This document shows, in pieces, positions 42,618-51,945 of a stretch of 64,000 nt of DNA; the stretch's first letter is position 1, and every line of letters starts with the position of its first letter. The position numbers and the translations under genes are program-made. The notes beneath the pieces are model-generated. The model was not told where the DNA came from. It saw only the letters and a list, made by a program, of their open reading frames with translations, and ran no database searches. The stretch spans positions 1-64,000 of the forward strand of contig JABCPU010000305.1 of the NCBI GenBank assembly GCA_016800925.1. The letters are read 5' to 3'. The DNA is from Suillus spraguei. Lineage: Eukaryota > Basidiomycota > Agaricomycetes > Boletales > Suillaceae.

Positions 42618-45600
42618 TTATGTACTTTTTCGAGCAATGGGACCAGGCTTGTCCGGATATGCAGAATGGAAATCCGCTACGAGATCCGATGCATTTCCGA
42701 GTTCTGTGGCCAGTAACCAGGAAGTTTCTTCGTCCGTTCCTTTGTATCCGGACCAACGGACGAGGTATAGAAGTTGGCAGTGGTGCCTACGACGGTCCAG
42801 TTTAGAGTCCAGGATTTCGGATATCTCGTACTCTGGTTCTCTGTCGACTTCGACTGGTGGCGGAGGAGGTTGGATGCGATTGGGAATGGTGTTCAGAACT
42901 GCTGGCTCTAACTGTGAGACATGGAAAACAGGATGTACGGAACGCATAGAATCCGGAAGTCGGATGGCGAAAGAATGAGTACCCGGGCGGGATATAATTT
43001 CGAATGGTCCCAAATTCTTTTCCGAAAGTTTCTTCGACGGACGGGTGGAGCGGAAGTACTTGGCTTTGACGAAGACTTGTTCTCCAATCCGGAAGTCTGG
43101 AGCAGGCTGTCTTTTAGCGTCCGCGGGTCCTTGATAGCGTTTCTGAGCTTCGGACATCTCATCTCGGAGGAACTGGTGAAGTTTGTTAAGGTCTAGGGCA
43201 TATTCCTGGGCACGGATGGAGGATAGGTCGCGTTCCGGATGGATGGAAATGTTCGGATGATAACCTTTATTGGCGAAGAAAGGTGAAACTCCGGTAGTGG
43301 CACTCGGAGCGTTATTGTATGCAAACTCTGCGAGGGGCAGCAGCTCGGACCAGTTGTCCTGCTGATAGTTGCAGTAGATCCGGAGGTACTGTTCCAGTGT
43401 TTGGTTGGCACGTTCGGTTTGTCCGTCCCCTTCGGGATGATATCCGGATGTGAAGTGTAGGACCATGTCCAATGCCTTTCCTAGGGAACGGAAGAAGTGG
43501 GATACGAACTCTGTTCCTCGATCCGAGGTTACATGGGACGGGACTCCATGCTTAGAGAAGACATGGAGGAGAAATAGGCGGGCGAGATCAGGGGAAGTAA
43601 TGGTATCGTGGGTCGGGACGAATATGGCTTGCTTGGATAAATGATCTATGATGACGAGGATGGCTGTAAAGCCGGATGAGTCCGGAAGTTGTTCAATGAA
43701 ATCCATAGAGATGGAATTCCATGGTTTTTCTGGGACAGGAAGTTGCTTGAGTAGACCGTAGGGCTTATGTCTCGGAACTTTGGCTCGGGCGCAGGATGTG
43801 CAGGATCTGACATACTCTTTGACAAAGGCTCGTACTCCGGGCCAGGTGTAGTTGCGTCGGATGAGCTCGAGAGTACGATTCTGTCCGAAATGTCCGGATA
43901 GGGGGTGGTCATGGCAATTCCAGAGGATGCGAAGTCGTAGATCATTGGTATCCGGAACGTAGATGCGGTTGTCACAACAAAGGAATCCACCATCGTCTAT
44001 TGTCCATCTCGGATCCGAAGGAACCGGAAGATGTGTTTGTGCAACGGGGTCATTAGGAAGTGCTATCAGAATGTCTTTCCGGAGGTGTTCGGTGTCCATA
44101 AGAACAGCTGCTCTAAGGACCGGAGTTGCTAAAATGGAAGCTCGTAGGGACGAAGCTAATTGTTCCGAAGCAAATATTGGACGGAGGTTGTGAGGGTTAA
44201 TCTGAGCGTAGTCCTTATCCCCCTCTTTAGGGTAGACGTCCCATCGTCTAGTGAGGGAATCTGGCTTGACTCCGAGTCTTCCAGGACGGTAACGGATAAC
44301 GAGGTTGAACTGATGGAGGAACTCAGACCAGCGGGCCTGACGACGGGATAGCAGTTTGGTGGTAGAGAAATACTCAAGGTTCTTGTGGTCCGTGACAACA
44401 TCTATAGGCTCGGACGAGCCTTCTAGGTAATGGCGCCAGGTTCGGAACGCAGCATAGATGGCTAGTAGTTCCTTATCATGGACATCATAGTTGAGTTCTG
44501 CACCGGACAGTGTCCGGGAGTAAAATGCCACCGGACGAAGTTCCGAGTCTGGGCACACAATGGATAGTATTGCAGCGATAGCGTAATCCGAGGCATCAGT
44601 TTCCACAACTATAGGAACATTCGGAATCCAATGCGTAAGCACCGGAGCGGACGTGAAGGCTTTCTTGAGTGCGTTAAATGATTTCCGGCATTCCTCGGAA
44701 AAGTCCCAAGTGACGCCCTTGCGAGTGAGTCGAGTAAGGGGAACCACGATATCCGAGTAGTTGAAGATGAAGCGACGATAGAAATTAGCGAATCCGAGGA
44801 AAGATTGGATGTCCTTGACTTTCCGAGGCTCTGGCCAGTCTATGATGGACTGGATTTTCTCGGACGACATCGTCAAGCCATCCGGAGATAGGAGGTAACC
44901 AAGATACTCGACGGAGGAGGAGTGGAATTCGCATTTCTCGGGTTTGGCATATAGTCGGTGTTTACGGAGACGTCGTAAAACTTCTCGGACATGTTCCTTA
45001 TGACTTGCAAGGTCTTGGGAATAGATAAGGATGTCATCCAGATATACAACAACACATACGTCCAGCATATCGGCAAACACGCTATTGACAAAGCGCTGGA
45101 AAGCTGCCGGAGCATTCGTGAGGCCTTCCGGCATCACCAACCATTCATAGGAGCCATAGCGCGTACGGAAGGAAGTCTTCCACTCGTCTCCTTCTGTTAT
45201 CCGGACGAGGTGATATGCAGATCGGAGATCAATTTTGGTATATACCTTAGCGCGGCTCGGGGAGTCAAGAAGGTCGGCAATGAGGGGTAACGGATATCGG
45301 TCTTTCTTGGTGATGTGGTTAAGGCCGCGGAAATCCACACAAAGGCGGAGGGATCCATCCTTCTTTTTGACAAATAGGACGGGGGCTCCGTGGGGAGAAG
45401 ATGAGGAGCGGAGAAGTCCGGACGAGATGTTTTCGTCAAGGAACTTCCGAAGGGCCTCAAGCTCTACCGGAGAAAGAGAGTATATGGTTCCGAGAGGCGG
45501 ACTAGCCCCTTCTTCCAACTCAATCTTGAGGTCGTAGGGTCGATGTGGGGGAAGTTGTCCGGCTTTGCCTTTGTCGAAGACATCCGCAAATTCGTGGTAC

Positions 45601-46364
45601 TCGGAAGGGATTCTGGAGAGGTCTGGAGGATCGGATGATACGGATGCGGATCGAAGGTTTACTTCGGAGGGACGGAGGTAGATGCTGAACTGAGTGGATC
45701 CTTCTAACTTGCAGGCACGGCAAAAGGCCACTGCGTTTATCAACGATATGTTAGGGACTGGGGTACCAGCGGAGGGTTCGGATTTGGTCGGAGGCGGAGT
45801 CTCCGCCACGGATGGGGTGCTCTGATGCGACGGAGATTTTGGAGGGGAGGAATCTTCTTTGGGTGGAATACCCGAAGGTAACAGAGGCGTTGGATTGGAT
45901 TTTCCTGCCATGGTCGGTGTGTCCGGAGGCAGCGATGATGCGGATGGGGTCAATGGTACTCCTTGTTCAGTAGTTCGGAACTCGATGCTGCCCAATACCC
46001 AGTCAATCAACGGATTGTGTCGGGTGAGCCAGCTATATCCGAGAACGATATAACATGAGGAATCCAAAGGGGTGACGTAGAACGTGTCGGAAGTGATTAC
46101 ACCGGAGGAGAATCGGACGGATAAGTTTATGGCTTCGACAATATTGTTATTGCATGTACCATCAAATAAACGGAGTGGAAGCGGAGGAATCTGATAGGTA
46201 GGAATTTTATGTTCTCGGACGAAATCAGTGTCTATGAAGCAGTGGGAGGAACCACAGTCTATGAGGGCCGGAAAGTCAGATATATTGGAGAAAGATGGAA
46301 GAGAGACATATGGACACAGAGAGTTCGGATCAGGAAGAGTTACAGCGTTGAGTCGTAGTTCCAT
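42618..46364 (-). CDS. pol: Family A pol polyprotein, intact (1248 aa from first ATG)
   Basis: Approximate order of domains: aspartic protease (ALIDCGSSHCFI, about residue 35); acidic/proline linker; reverse transcriptase (LRLCVDFRGLN, TKIDLRSAYHLVRI, VVVYLDDILIYS near 440); RNase H (VETDASDYAIAAIL, VTDHKNLEYF); integrase with H-H-C-C part (HDHPLSGHFGQNRTLEL ... SCTSCARAK) and D-D-E (SMDFIEQLP, VTSDRGTEFVS, EGDGQTERANQTLE); GPF/Y-type region (NLGPFEIISRPG); chromodomain (YEISEILDSKL ... LYLVRWSGYKGTDEETSWLLA). In the -1 frame it is open back to the slippery site at the gag stop, adding about 20 residues. The protease uses Cys in the D-x-G context (DCG). Confidence 0.96.
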   Translation of the reverse strand: MELRLNAVTLPDPNSLCPYVSLPSFSNISDFPALIDCGSSHCFIDTDFVREHKIPTYQIPPLPLRLFDGTCNNNIVEAINLSVRFSSGVITSDTFYVTPLDSSCYIVLGYSWLTRHNPLIDWVLGSIEFRTTEQGVPLTPSASSLPPDTPTMAGKSNPTPLLPSGIPPKEDSSPPKSPSHQSTPSVAETPPPTKSEPSAGTPVPNISLINAVAFCRACKLEGSTQFSIYLRPSEVNLRSASVSSDPPDLSRIPSEYHEFADVFDKGKAGQLPPHRPYDLKIELEEGASPPLGTIYSLSPVELEALRKFLDENISSGLLRSSSSPHGAPVLFVKKKDGSLRLCVDFRGLNHITKKDRYPLPLIADLLDSPSRAKVYTKIDLRSAYHLVRITEGDEWKTSFRTRYGSYEWLVMPEGLTNAPAAFQRFVNSVFADMLDVCVVVYLDDILIYSQDLASHKEHVREVLRRLRKHRLYAKPEKCEFHSSSVEYLGYLLSPDGLTMSSEKIQSIIDWPEPRKVKDIQSFLGFANFYRRFIFNYSDIVVPLTRLTRKGVTWDFSEECRKSFNALKKAFTSAPVLTHWIPNVPIVVETDASDYAIAAILSIVCPDSELRPVAFYSRTLSGAELNYDVHDKELLAIYAAFRTWRHYLEGSSEPIDVVTDHKNLEYFSTTKLLSRRQARWSEFLHQFNLVIRYRPGRLGVKPDSLTRRWDVYPKEGDKDYAQINPHNLRPIFASEQLASSLRASILATPVLRAAVLMDTEHLRKDILIALPNDPVAQTHLPVPSDPRWTIDDGGFLCCDNRIYVPDTNDLRLRILWNCHDHPLSGHFGQNRTLELIRRNYTWPGVRAFVKEYVRSCTSCARAKVPRHKPYGLLKQLPVPEKPWNSISMDFIEQLPDSSGFTAILVIIDHLSKQAIFVPTHDTITSPDLARLFLLHVFSKHGVPSHVTSDRGTEFVSHFFRSLGKALDMVLHFTSGYHPEGDGQTERANQTLEQYLRIYCNYQQDNWSELLPLAEFAYNNAPSATTGVSPFFANKGYHPNISIHPERDLSSIRAQEYALDLNKLHQFLRDEMSEAQKRYQGPADAKRQPAPDFRIGEQVFVKAKYFRSTRPSKKLSEKNLGPFEIISRPGTHSFAIRLPDSMRSVHPVFHVSQLEPAVLNTIPNRIQPPPPPVEVDREPEYEISEILDSKLDRRRHHCQLLYLVRWSGYKGTDEETSWLLATELGNASDLVADFHSAYPDKPGPIARKST

Positions 46365-46420
46365 TGCACGGGTTGGGCCAACGCGACCCTCATCCCGTAC
46401 GGAGTCAGGAGGGTCGCGGA

Positions 46421-46430
46421 CTAATTTTTT
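46421..46430 (-). promoter_or_regulatory. Slippery heptamer A AAA AAT before the gag stop TAG (family A)
   Basis: Gag codons are GCA AAA AAT TAG; A-AAA-AAT fits X-XXY-YYZ. After a -1 step the frame reads AAA TTA GTC CGC GAC and runs without a stop into pol. The older copy has the same bases at 9461-9470. Confidence 0.7.
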
Positions 46431-47713
46431 GCCTCATCCGAGGCTTCCGGTTCCGTTTCCGGAGTGAGCACAGCGGCGCGGCCTTTGGCAGCGCGCGAAG
46501 TGGATTTGGTGCATTCCCGGGCAGTGTGACCAGGTCCGCCGCAGAACATACAGAGCTTTTTGTCAAAACGTCTCTGACGCTCCTGGGTGGTTAGCTTTCC
46601 GTCTGTACCAACAACACTAGGAAGATCCGAAACTTTCGGGGTAGAGGATGCTGTGGAGTATGTGGGTTTATTGAATTTGGGCGTATCGGATCCGGATGAG
46701 TTGGAGTTCGTCCGGTCGGATGTTGACTGCCTGGGAGGGTTGGAAGAGGTGGTTCTACTCTCTCGGGTGACTTCGCCCCTCCGTTCCCAGTAACGGGCAT
46801 CGATGGTCTGGGCGAGAGTCTTGAACTCCGAAAGGGTAGTGGGCTTACCCATGCGACTAATCTCATCCTTGATTCGGGCCGGAAGTCCATTGTAGAATTG
46901 GCGTCGTAGGGCTCCGTCTCCCCATTCGCGTACTTGGGAGGCAAGTCGCTGGAATTCTACAACGTACTTGTTGATGCGTTGTCCGTCACGCATGTGGAGT
47001 TGTTCTAACTGCATCTCTGCGTCTCCGGAGGGATCGTGTGGTCCGAAATTGGTTTGGAGCTCGAGCATGAACTCGGAGTAGTCATCCATCCAATCCGGAC
47101 GGTTGCTATATCCGTCCGAAAGGAGGTCCGGCTCAAACCACTCGAGAGCCATACCCTTAAGGTAGGATTGGGCGAAATTTACTTTAGCGCGTCCGGAACG
47201 GAAAGCGCTAGGTTTGCTCTGGAAGTTGAGCTCACATTGGACGAAGAATGCCCGGAGCTTGCGAGGTTCGGACCCATCGAAGGTATCTGGCTCACGGATC
47301 TTGACTTTGCTATCATCCGAGGTGGGGGTGCGACGGCTACTGCAAGCGAGGTGGTTAATGGCTACGGATAGTTGGGCTAGGACCCGGTCCTGAGGGTTTA
47401 GGTGGATTTGATCTTCTTCGTCATCCAGGTCCTCGTTGTCCGGATCATCAACTTCATCATCTGGTAGATTACTGCGCAGCTCATCATCAAAGCGAATGGT
47501 CGGGCGTGAATTGGGGTCTGGGTTATCCGGGTTCCGAGTTGGTGTTATCGGATCCGGTCTGACTTGACGGGCGGAGATACTCTGACCTATGTCGCTCATG
47601 CTTGCGCGGCGTTGAGAGAAACTGGTAAATGTTTGGACGATGGGTGTGGGATCTCGTTGGATCGGACCAAGTCCGGCTCCTCGGAGTGTGTTTTGAGCTT
47701 TACGGGGAGGCAT
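46421..47713 (-). CDS. gag: Family A gag (430 aa)
   Basis: Structural protein. The N-terminal third is disordered and acidic (DDEVDDPDNEDLDDEEDQI). The capsid domain lies around residues 150-300 (EPDTFDGSEPRKLRAFF ... AQSYLKGMALEWFEPDLLS ... LEQLHMRDGQRINKYVVEF). A Ser/Pro-rich linker leads to the CCHC knuckle CMFCGGPGHTAREC near 395. The ATG at 47713 lies about 50 nt inside the 5' LTR. It ends at the slippery site. Confidence 0.95.
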   Translation of the reverse strand: MPPRKAQNTLRGAGLGPIQRDPTPIVQTFTSFSQRRASMSDIGQSISARQVRPDPITPTRNPDNPDPNSRPTIRFDDELRSNLPDDEVDDPDNEDLDDEEDQIHLNPQDRVLAQLSVAINHLACSSRRTPTSDDSKVKIREPDTFDGSEPRKLRAFFVQCELNFQSKPSAFRSGRAKVNFAQSYLKGMALEWFEPDLLSDGYSNRPDWMDDYSEFMLELQTNFGPHDPSGDAEMQLEQLHMRDGQRINKYVVEFQRLASQVREWGDGALRRQFYNGLPARIKDEISRMGKPTTLSEFKTLAQTIDARYWERRGEVTRESRTTSSNPPRQSTSDRTNSNSSGSDTPKFNKPTYSTASSTPKVSDLPSVVGTDGKLTTQERQRRFDKKLCMFCGGPGHTARECTKSTSRAAKGRAAVLTPETEPEASDEAKN

Positions 47714-47750
47714 GATATGGGATGGTTGCTAAGTTACTCGGAAAGGTTTG

Positions 47751-47761
47751 AGTTCGAATAT
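47751..47761 (-). promoter_or_regulatory. Self-priming site (PBS) of family A
   Basis: RNA-sense ATATTCGAACT, two bases inside the 5' LTR. It is exactly complementary over 11 nt to AGTTCGAATAT in the LTR (48141-48151, minus strand), which begins 34 nt after TATATAAA (48178-48185). The same arrangement is at 10785-10795 and 11171-11181 in copy 1. Confidence 0.78.
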
Positions 47762-47763
47762 AC

Positions 47764-48532
47764 TGTTAAGACTGTACTCAAGGGTAGAGAGATCCGAAGG
47801 GCTTTGGCCTCAGTTCGTACACTGTGCCCCTTTCTCGAGTAATGCCCTTTATTTCAGGGAGGAGTTATTCGTCCGAAGACCCGGAAGGGGTTGCGTGACG
47901 GATCCGGGTGTCCGAAGGTGTCGGATGTAATACGTCCGAAGGTAATTCGGAACGTAAGGAGGGGAAAGAGATTAAGGCTAGTTTCGGAACAAGTTCCTAA
48001 CTAGAAACTAACGGAGATGGACTATCCGAAGATAGAGTCGGAGGTATGGACTATAGGAGTCAATCCTAAGTCTCGGAAGGTGACTTAAAGCGGAGAGTGA
48101 CTTAAGTCCGGAGGAGGCAGAATGAGCAGAATCTAAGATGATATTCGAACTAAGGTTCTACGGAGATCTACAAGTGGTTTATATACAGTAAGTATCTAAG
48201 ACGGATAATCAGCAAGTCCGGGACCGAGGGCTATGTACGAAGTGTAACGGAAGTCTATTAGTTATTGCACAGCGGATCAGTAAGCATGAATCGGAAATGA
48301 ACACAGGAAACGGATCAGTAACACAGGACGGAAATATAAACAGCCGGAGTACCGGTAGTAGGAGAAATGACGAAAGGAGATAGACGCAGATGTTCACCAG
48401 GGAGTTAAGGTGCGAGAAGTGAGTACATTCGGATGGGTGGTCCGGACAGGATCTGTGGAACGGACGGATATGGAAACGATCGGATCTGGACGGATATGAT
48501 CAGATCTGAGATTAGAAGTATGGTATATGACA
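47764..48532 (-). repeat. 5' LTR of family A copy 2
   Basis: 769 bp. Minus-strand TATATAAA at 48178-48185 is the likely promoter, with RNA start near 48151. The LTR ends against CTCCC (48533-48537). Confidence 0.97.
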
Positions 48533-51500
48533 CTCCCCCTGCCTCCTTGAGCAGCTGTACCGCCAGAATCATTCCTATTATCTCCGCCTCGTACACCGTA
48601 TGTTCCTCTTCGTTTCCCAAGTGAAATCTTTTCTCGCCTATGACCCGTGCCCCGCTCATCAATACAGCCGCTCCCCCAACTCCTCCGTCTACCGCCGATC
48701 CATCTGAGTAGGCCCGCCACCTTTCGTCAGCTTGCTCCTCTTCCTTAATTGCTTCTTTCTCCTTAGTTGCAATGCTGATGAGCGTGTCTGGGGACCATTT
48801 TGGGTAGTGGCGAGTTGGTGAGATCTTCTCTATTTGCATTGGGTTGATCTTGAACTCGTTCAGGAGTTTGTGTAGGGGGGAAGCGTGGCGTTTTCGGCCT
48901 TGGAAGTTCCTCTTCGCGCAAAATCTGTAAGCTGTGTTTAAGCCGTTAGCGATAGGGTGAGTGTGAGGGAGCGAGGCTAGTCTTAGCGTGGATCTGAAGC
49001 AAATCTTCCTTATTGTTTGATGCACTGGGAAGACGTTGGTGTGAGAGTCGAGAAGGTCTGTTGCGGAGGATCTCAGTCCGCCAGTGATTAGCAAGGTGGC
49101 CATTCTCTGGACTCTCGCCATCTGCGAGGAGAATCCTCGTGCGCCTCTGCCCCCACCCTTTTTCCCCCTGCCTTTGGAAACTAGGCCTGCACACCAAATA
49201 TCTGCTGCGTAAGTCATTTTTGGTACTACCACACTCTCGTAGAGTCTTCTCATCAGTTGTCCGTGTATCCCCTTGGTTGGGCTGATCATGCGCTTGCAGG
49301 CCATGGCGTATGTGGTCCCTTTAGCCAGGGCATAAGCTGCGTGCTCTTTGAACTTGAGTTCGTCGTCGATGATGACGCCTAAGAATTTGTGTGAGTGCGA
49401 GGGGTTGATGATGTGGTTGCGGATTGTGATTGAAGGACGGGGGGTGGGTACGGTTTTGCATGGGTTGTCTTTGCTGGGGACTCTGTGCTTTGAGAGGCAT
49501 AATAGCGCTGTCTTGTCCAGCTCGAACTCGGCATTGTGCTCCTCACTCCAGTCTAGCGCTCCTCCTGGTTTCTCCATCATTGTTTTGAGTTTGGCGTTGG
49601 ATTCTTCGTAAGACTGCCCTCTGGCTCCCAGCGCCACGTCGTCGATGAAGCCCAGGCTGATTTCGCCGCTGCGAGAGTTAGGATTAGCTACACGGAGTAA
49701 GCCTGAATTATAAAAGAGGAATCCTAGCGGTGATAATGGGCAGCCCTGGTCCACGCCGTCGGCTACATTGAATTCTTCAGAGTGAAAGTCGTCGAATACT
49801 AGGACCGTCTTTCTGCTTTCGAGCCTTCTGCCATACCAATCTACGTACTCTCGAGGAATGCCCGCGTTGCGCATGTTGTGAAGGAGCTTGGTGACAACCA
49901 CGCTGGGAAATGCAGCCTTCACGTCCAGGAAAAGCAGTGACACGTGGTTGTCGCTTGATGCCCAGGAGTCAGTTATGAACTTGGTGAGGAGATGTAGGGA
50001 ATCCGTGGTTGATCGGCCTGGTCGTCCGCCAAAGTGAGTGGAGGGGAGGAGGTCATGTTGTTCCGCTATATAAGTTAGATCGTCAGCTACGCAAGAGGAG
50101 AGAATCTTAGCCATGGTGTCAAGTAGGGTTATCGGACGGTATGCTTTGGGGATGCTATAGTCCGGGCGGCCAGGTTTACGGAGTACAATGGTGGAGGAGC
50201 ATTTCCAGTCCTCGGGGTAGATTCCTAGAGAGAAGGTCGCTCGAAAGATTGGCGCCATGAATGGTACTAGCAAGTCAGCGCATTTCGTAAAGACTATGTT
50301 ACTTACTCCGTTGAGTCCTGGGGCTTTGTGAGGGGAGAGTCGAGCGATTGCTCTGAAGACTTGCTGGTCGGTGATTGGCATGAATTCGCATACGGGAGGC
50401 GGGTAAGTGCAGTTGGGGTCCACGAAGCTGTTTTCCGGGGGAGGGCGGAAGAAAACCTTGTACAGTAACTCGCTTTCCGCTGGTTGTCTTGAGATTTTGA
50501 GTTTGCGTCAGCCTGTGGGTCTTGGAGCGTTTTGATGCGGGTGTGGACTTGGTCTGCTGGGTTGCCAGACGCGTATCTGTGGAAAGACCAAGTGTCAGAT
50601 AGTGGAAGGGATTCGAGCCAGTCTTTCCAGTGGTGTTCCTTCGCTCGTTTGATGCTTTCTGAGAATTGGTTCCGAGCTACGCGATACTCCTCGTGGATTG
50701 GGTCAGCCCTTCTTGCTGTGCTGGCCCGCACCTTTCGACTGAGCTTGTGGACAAGCTTGCGTTCTCGGTCGAGCTCCTTCGTCCACCATCTCTTTGCGTA
50801 TGGCGATGGTTTGGTGCATGGGACTTGTTCCTTTACCATCTGTAGGATGGCGTTGGTTAGGGCCTCGTAGGCTGCATGGAAGGTATCCGGCGTGGAGAGT
50901 TCGGTTGCTTGAGGCATTTGGTCGAGTTTGAGGGACAAGGCTTCCTTGAACGCGTTCCAGTCTGTTTCCTGATAGTTGAGTCGTGGGGCAGAGGTTGTTC
51001 GTTCAGGTTGGAGGTCTATGGTGCTAATGATGGGAAAGTGGTCAGTGACTACTGGGCGGAGGTCAGTTTGTACTTCGCATTGGGTGAACTTGTCTTCGAA
51101 GCTGGCGGAGCAAAAGACGTTGTCCGGGCGGGTGAGGTTTTTCGTGTTGGAAGCTTCCAAGGTGGCTATGGCTGGGGGGAGTGCCTGGATTAGATTGTAT
51201 ACAGCTAAAAGATTGATTAGTGTGCCCGCAGCGTTGAGGTTCTCCGCCGAGAACAGGTGTGTGTTGTGAGGGAGCTCCCACATGGGGTGGTGTCTGTTGA
51301 AGTCGCCCACCCAGACTATGTGCTGCGGTTCTGCACTGTTCTCGCCTTGAGCGAGGCGCTGTGCGCGTTCTTCAGCTGCCATGTGGCGTTCAAGGAAGTG
51401 GAGAGTGTGGTCACTGTCGCAAGGGTTATAGATATTATATATACGCACCTTACCGAATTGGCCCGTGAGCTCAATTGCCATGACGTTGGGAGATTTGATT

Positions 51501-51805
51501 GGGATGATGTGCCAATTGTTTTTTGATAGGCACTTGTTGACCAGCATGATGACTTGCGTTCGATGCGCGCCTGAGTTGTGGTTGGATGGGTATATGACGT
51601 CCCAGTAGGATCTTAAGTTGGAGGCGTTGGCTAGGTTGACTGGGTTGAGATATGGCTCCTGGATGCATGCGAGGTCGTATTTTTCTGGGTCGAGGTTCTT
51701 GAGCATGTGCTCCCATGCGTTGGGTGATTTGCGTAGGTTCTGTTGCCATATCTTGAAGTCGTCGCGAATCGGTGCGTTGATAGTGTTGTCCATTATCAAT
51801 CCCAA
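48533..51805 (-). pseudogene. LINE ORF2, 5' part (endonuclease, RT, start of RNase H)
   Basis: Start MGLIMDNTI at 51805. AP-type endonuclease (about 1-240): QQNLRKS, CIQEPYL with catalytic Glu, WVGDFNRHHPMW, VTDHFPI. Linker, then RT: KAPGLNGVSN, LFLDVKAAFPSV, GVDQGCPLSPLGFLFYNSGL and FIDDVALG as the catalytic box. RNase H begins YSDGSAVDGGVGGAAVL with Glu in YEAEIIGM, then is cut by the gypsy LTR. A one-base change near 50470 puts endonuclease and RT in different frames (500-aa and 672-aa blocks). Confidence 0.9.
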
Positions 51806-51945
51806 CCGGTGAGGTCGTTCTCACTGACGTTCGGGTAGGAGGTTGGAGGAGGAGTAGGGGTGGGCGACCAATGGGGAGGAGTGCTAGGTTGGTTAGTGTT
51901 GTTTTCGGGTCGGGTATATTGGGGTTGGGCGCGCTGCGGTCTTGT

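Larger units (their letters stand above)
40593..48532 (-). mobile_element. Ty3/gypsy chromovirus family A, copy 2, intact (TSD CTCCC)
   Basis: 7940 bp, 769-bp LTRs that I could not tell apart over the stretches compared, target duplication CTCCC at 40588-40592 and 48533-48537. Gag (430 aa), pol (1248 aa from its first ATG, continuous with the frameshift site) and the antisense gene are all open. Purine tract AAGGGGGGGATAC (minus) at 41362-41374; priming site at 47751-47761. It cuts RNase H of the LINE: LAVQLLKEAGG on one side, MALGVDNQAAI on the other. It looks capable of autonomous movement and very recent. Confidence 0.97.

Noticed and set aside
45235..45537. Plus-strand frames opposite gypsy pol, and opposite LINE ORF1 (52832-53338, 168 aa)
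   Set aside because: They are shadows of strongly coding minus-strand frames, without splice logic, domain or start context, unlike the antisense gene at 41557.
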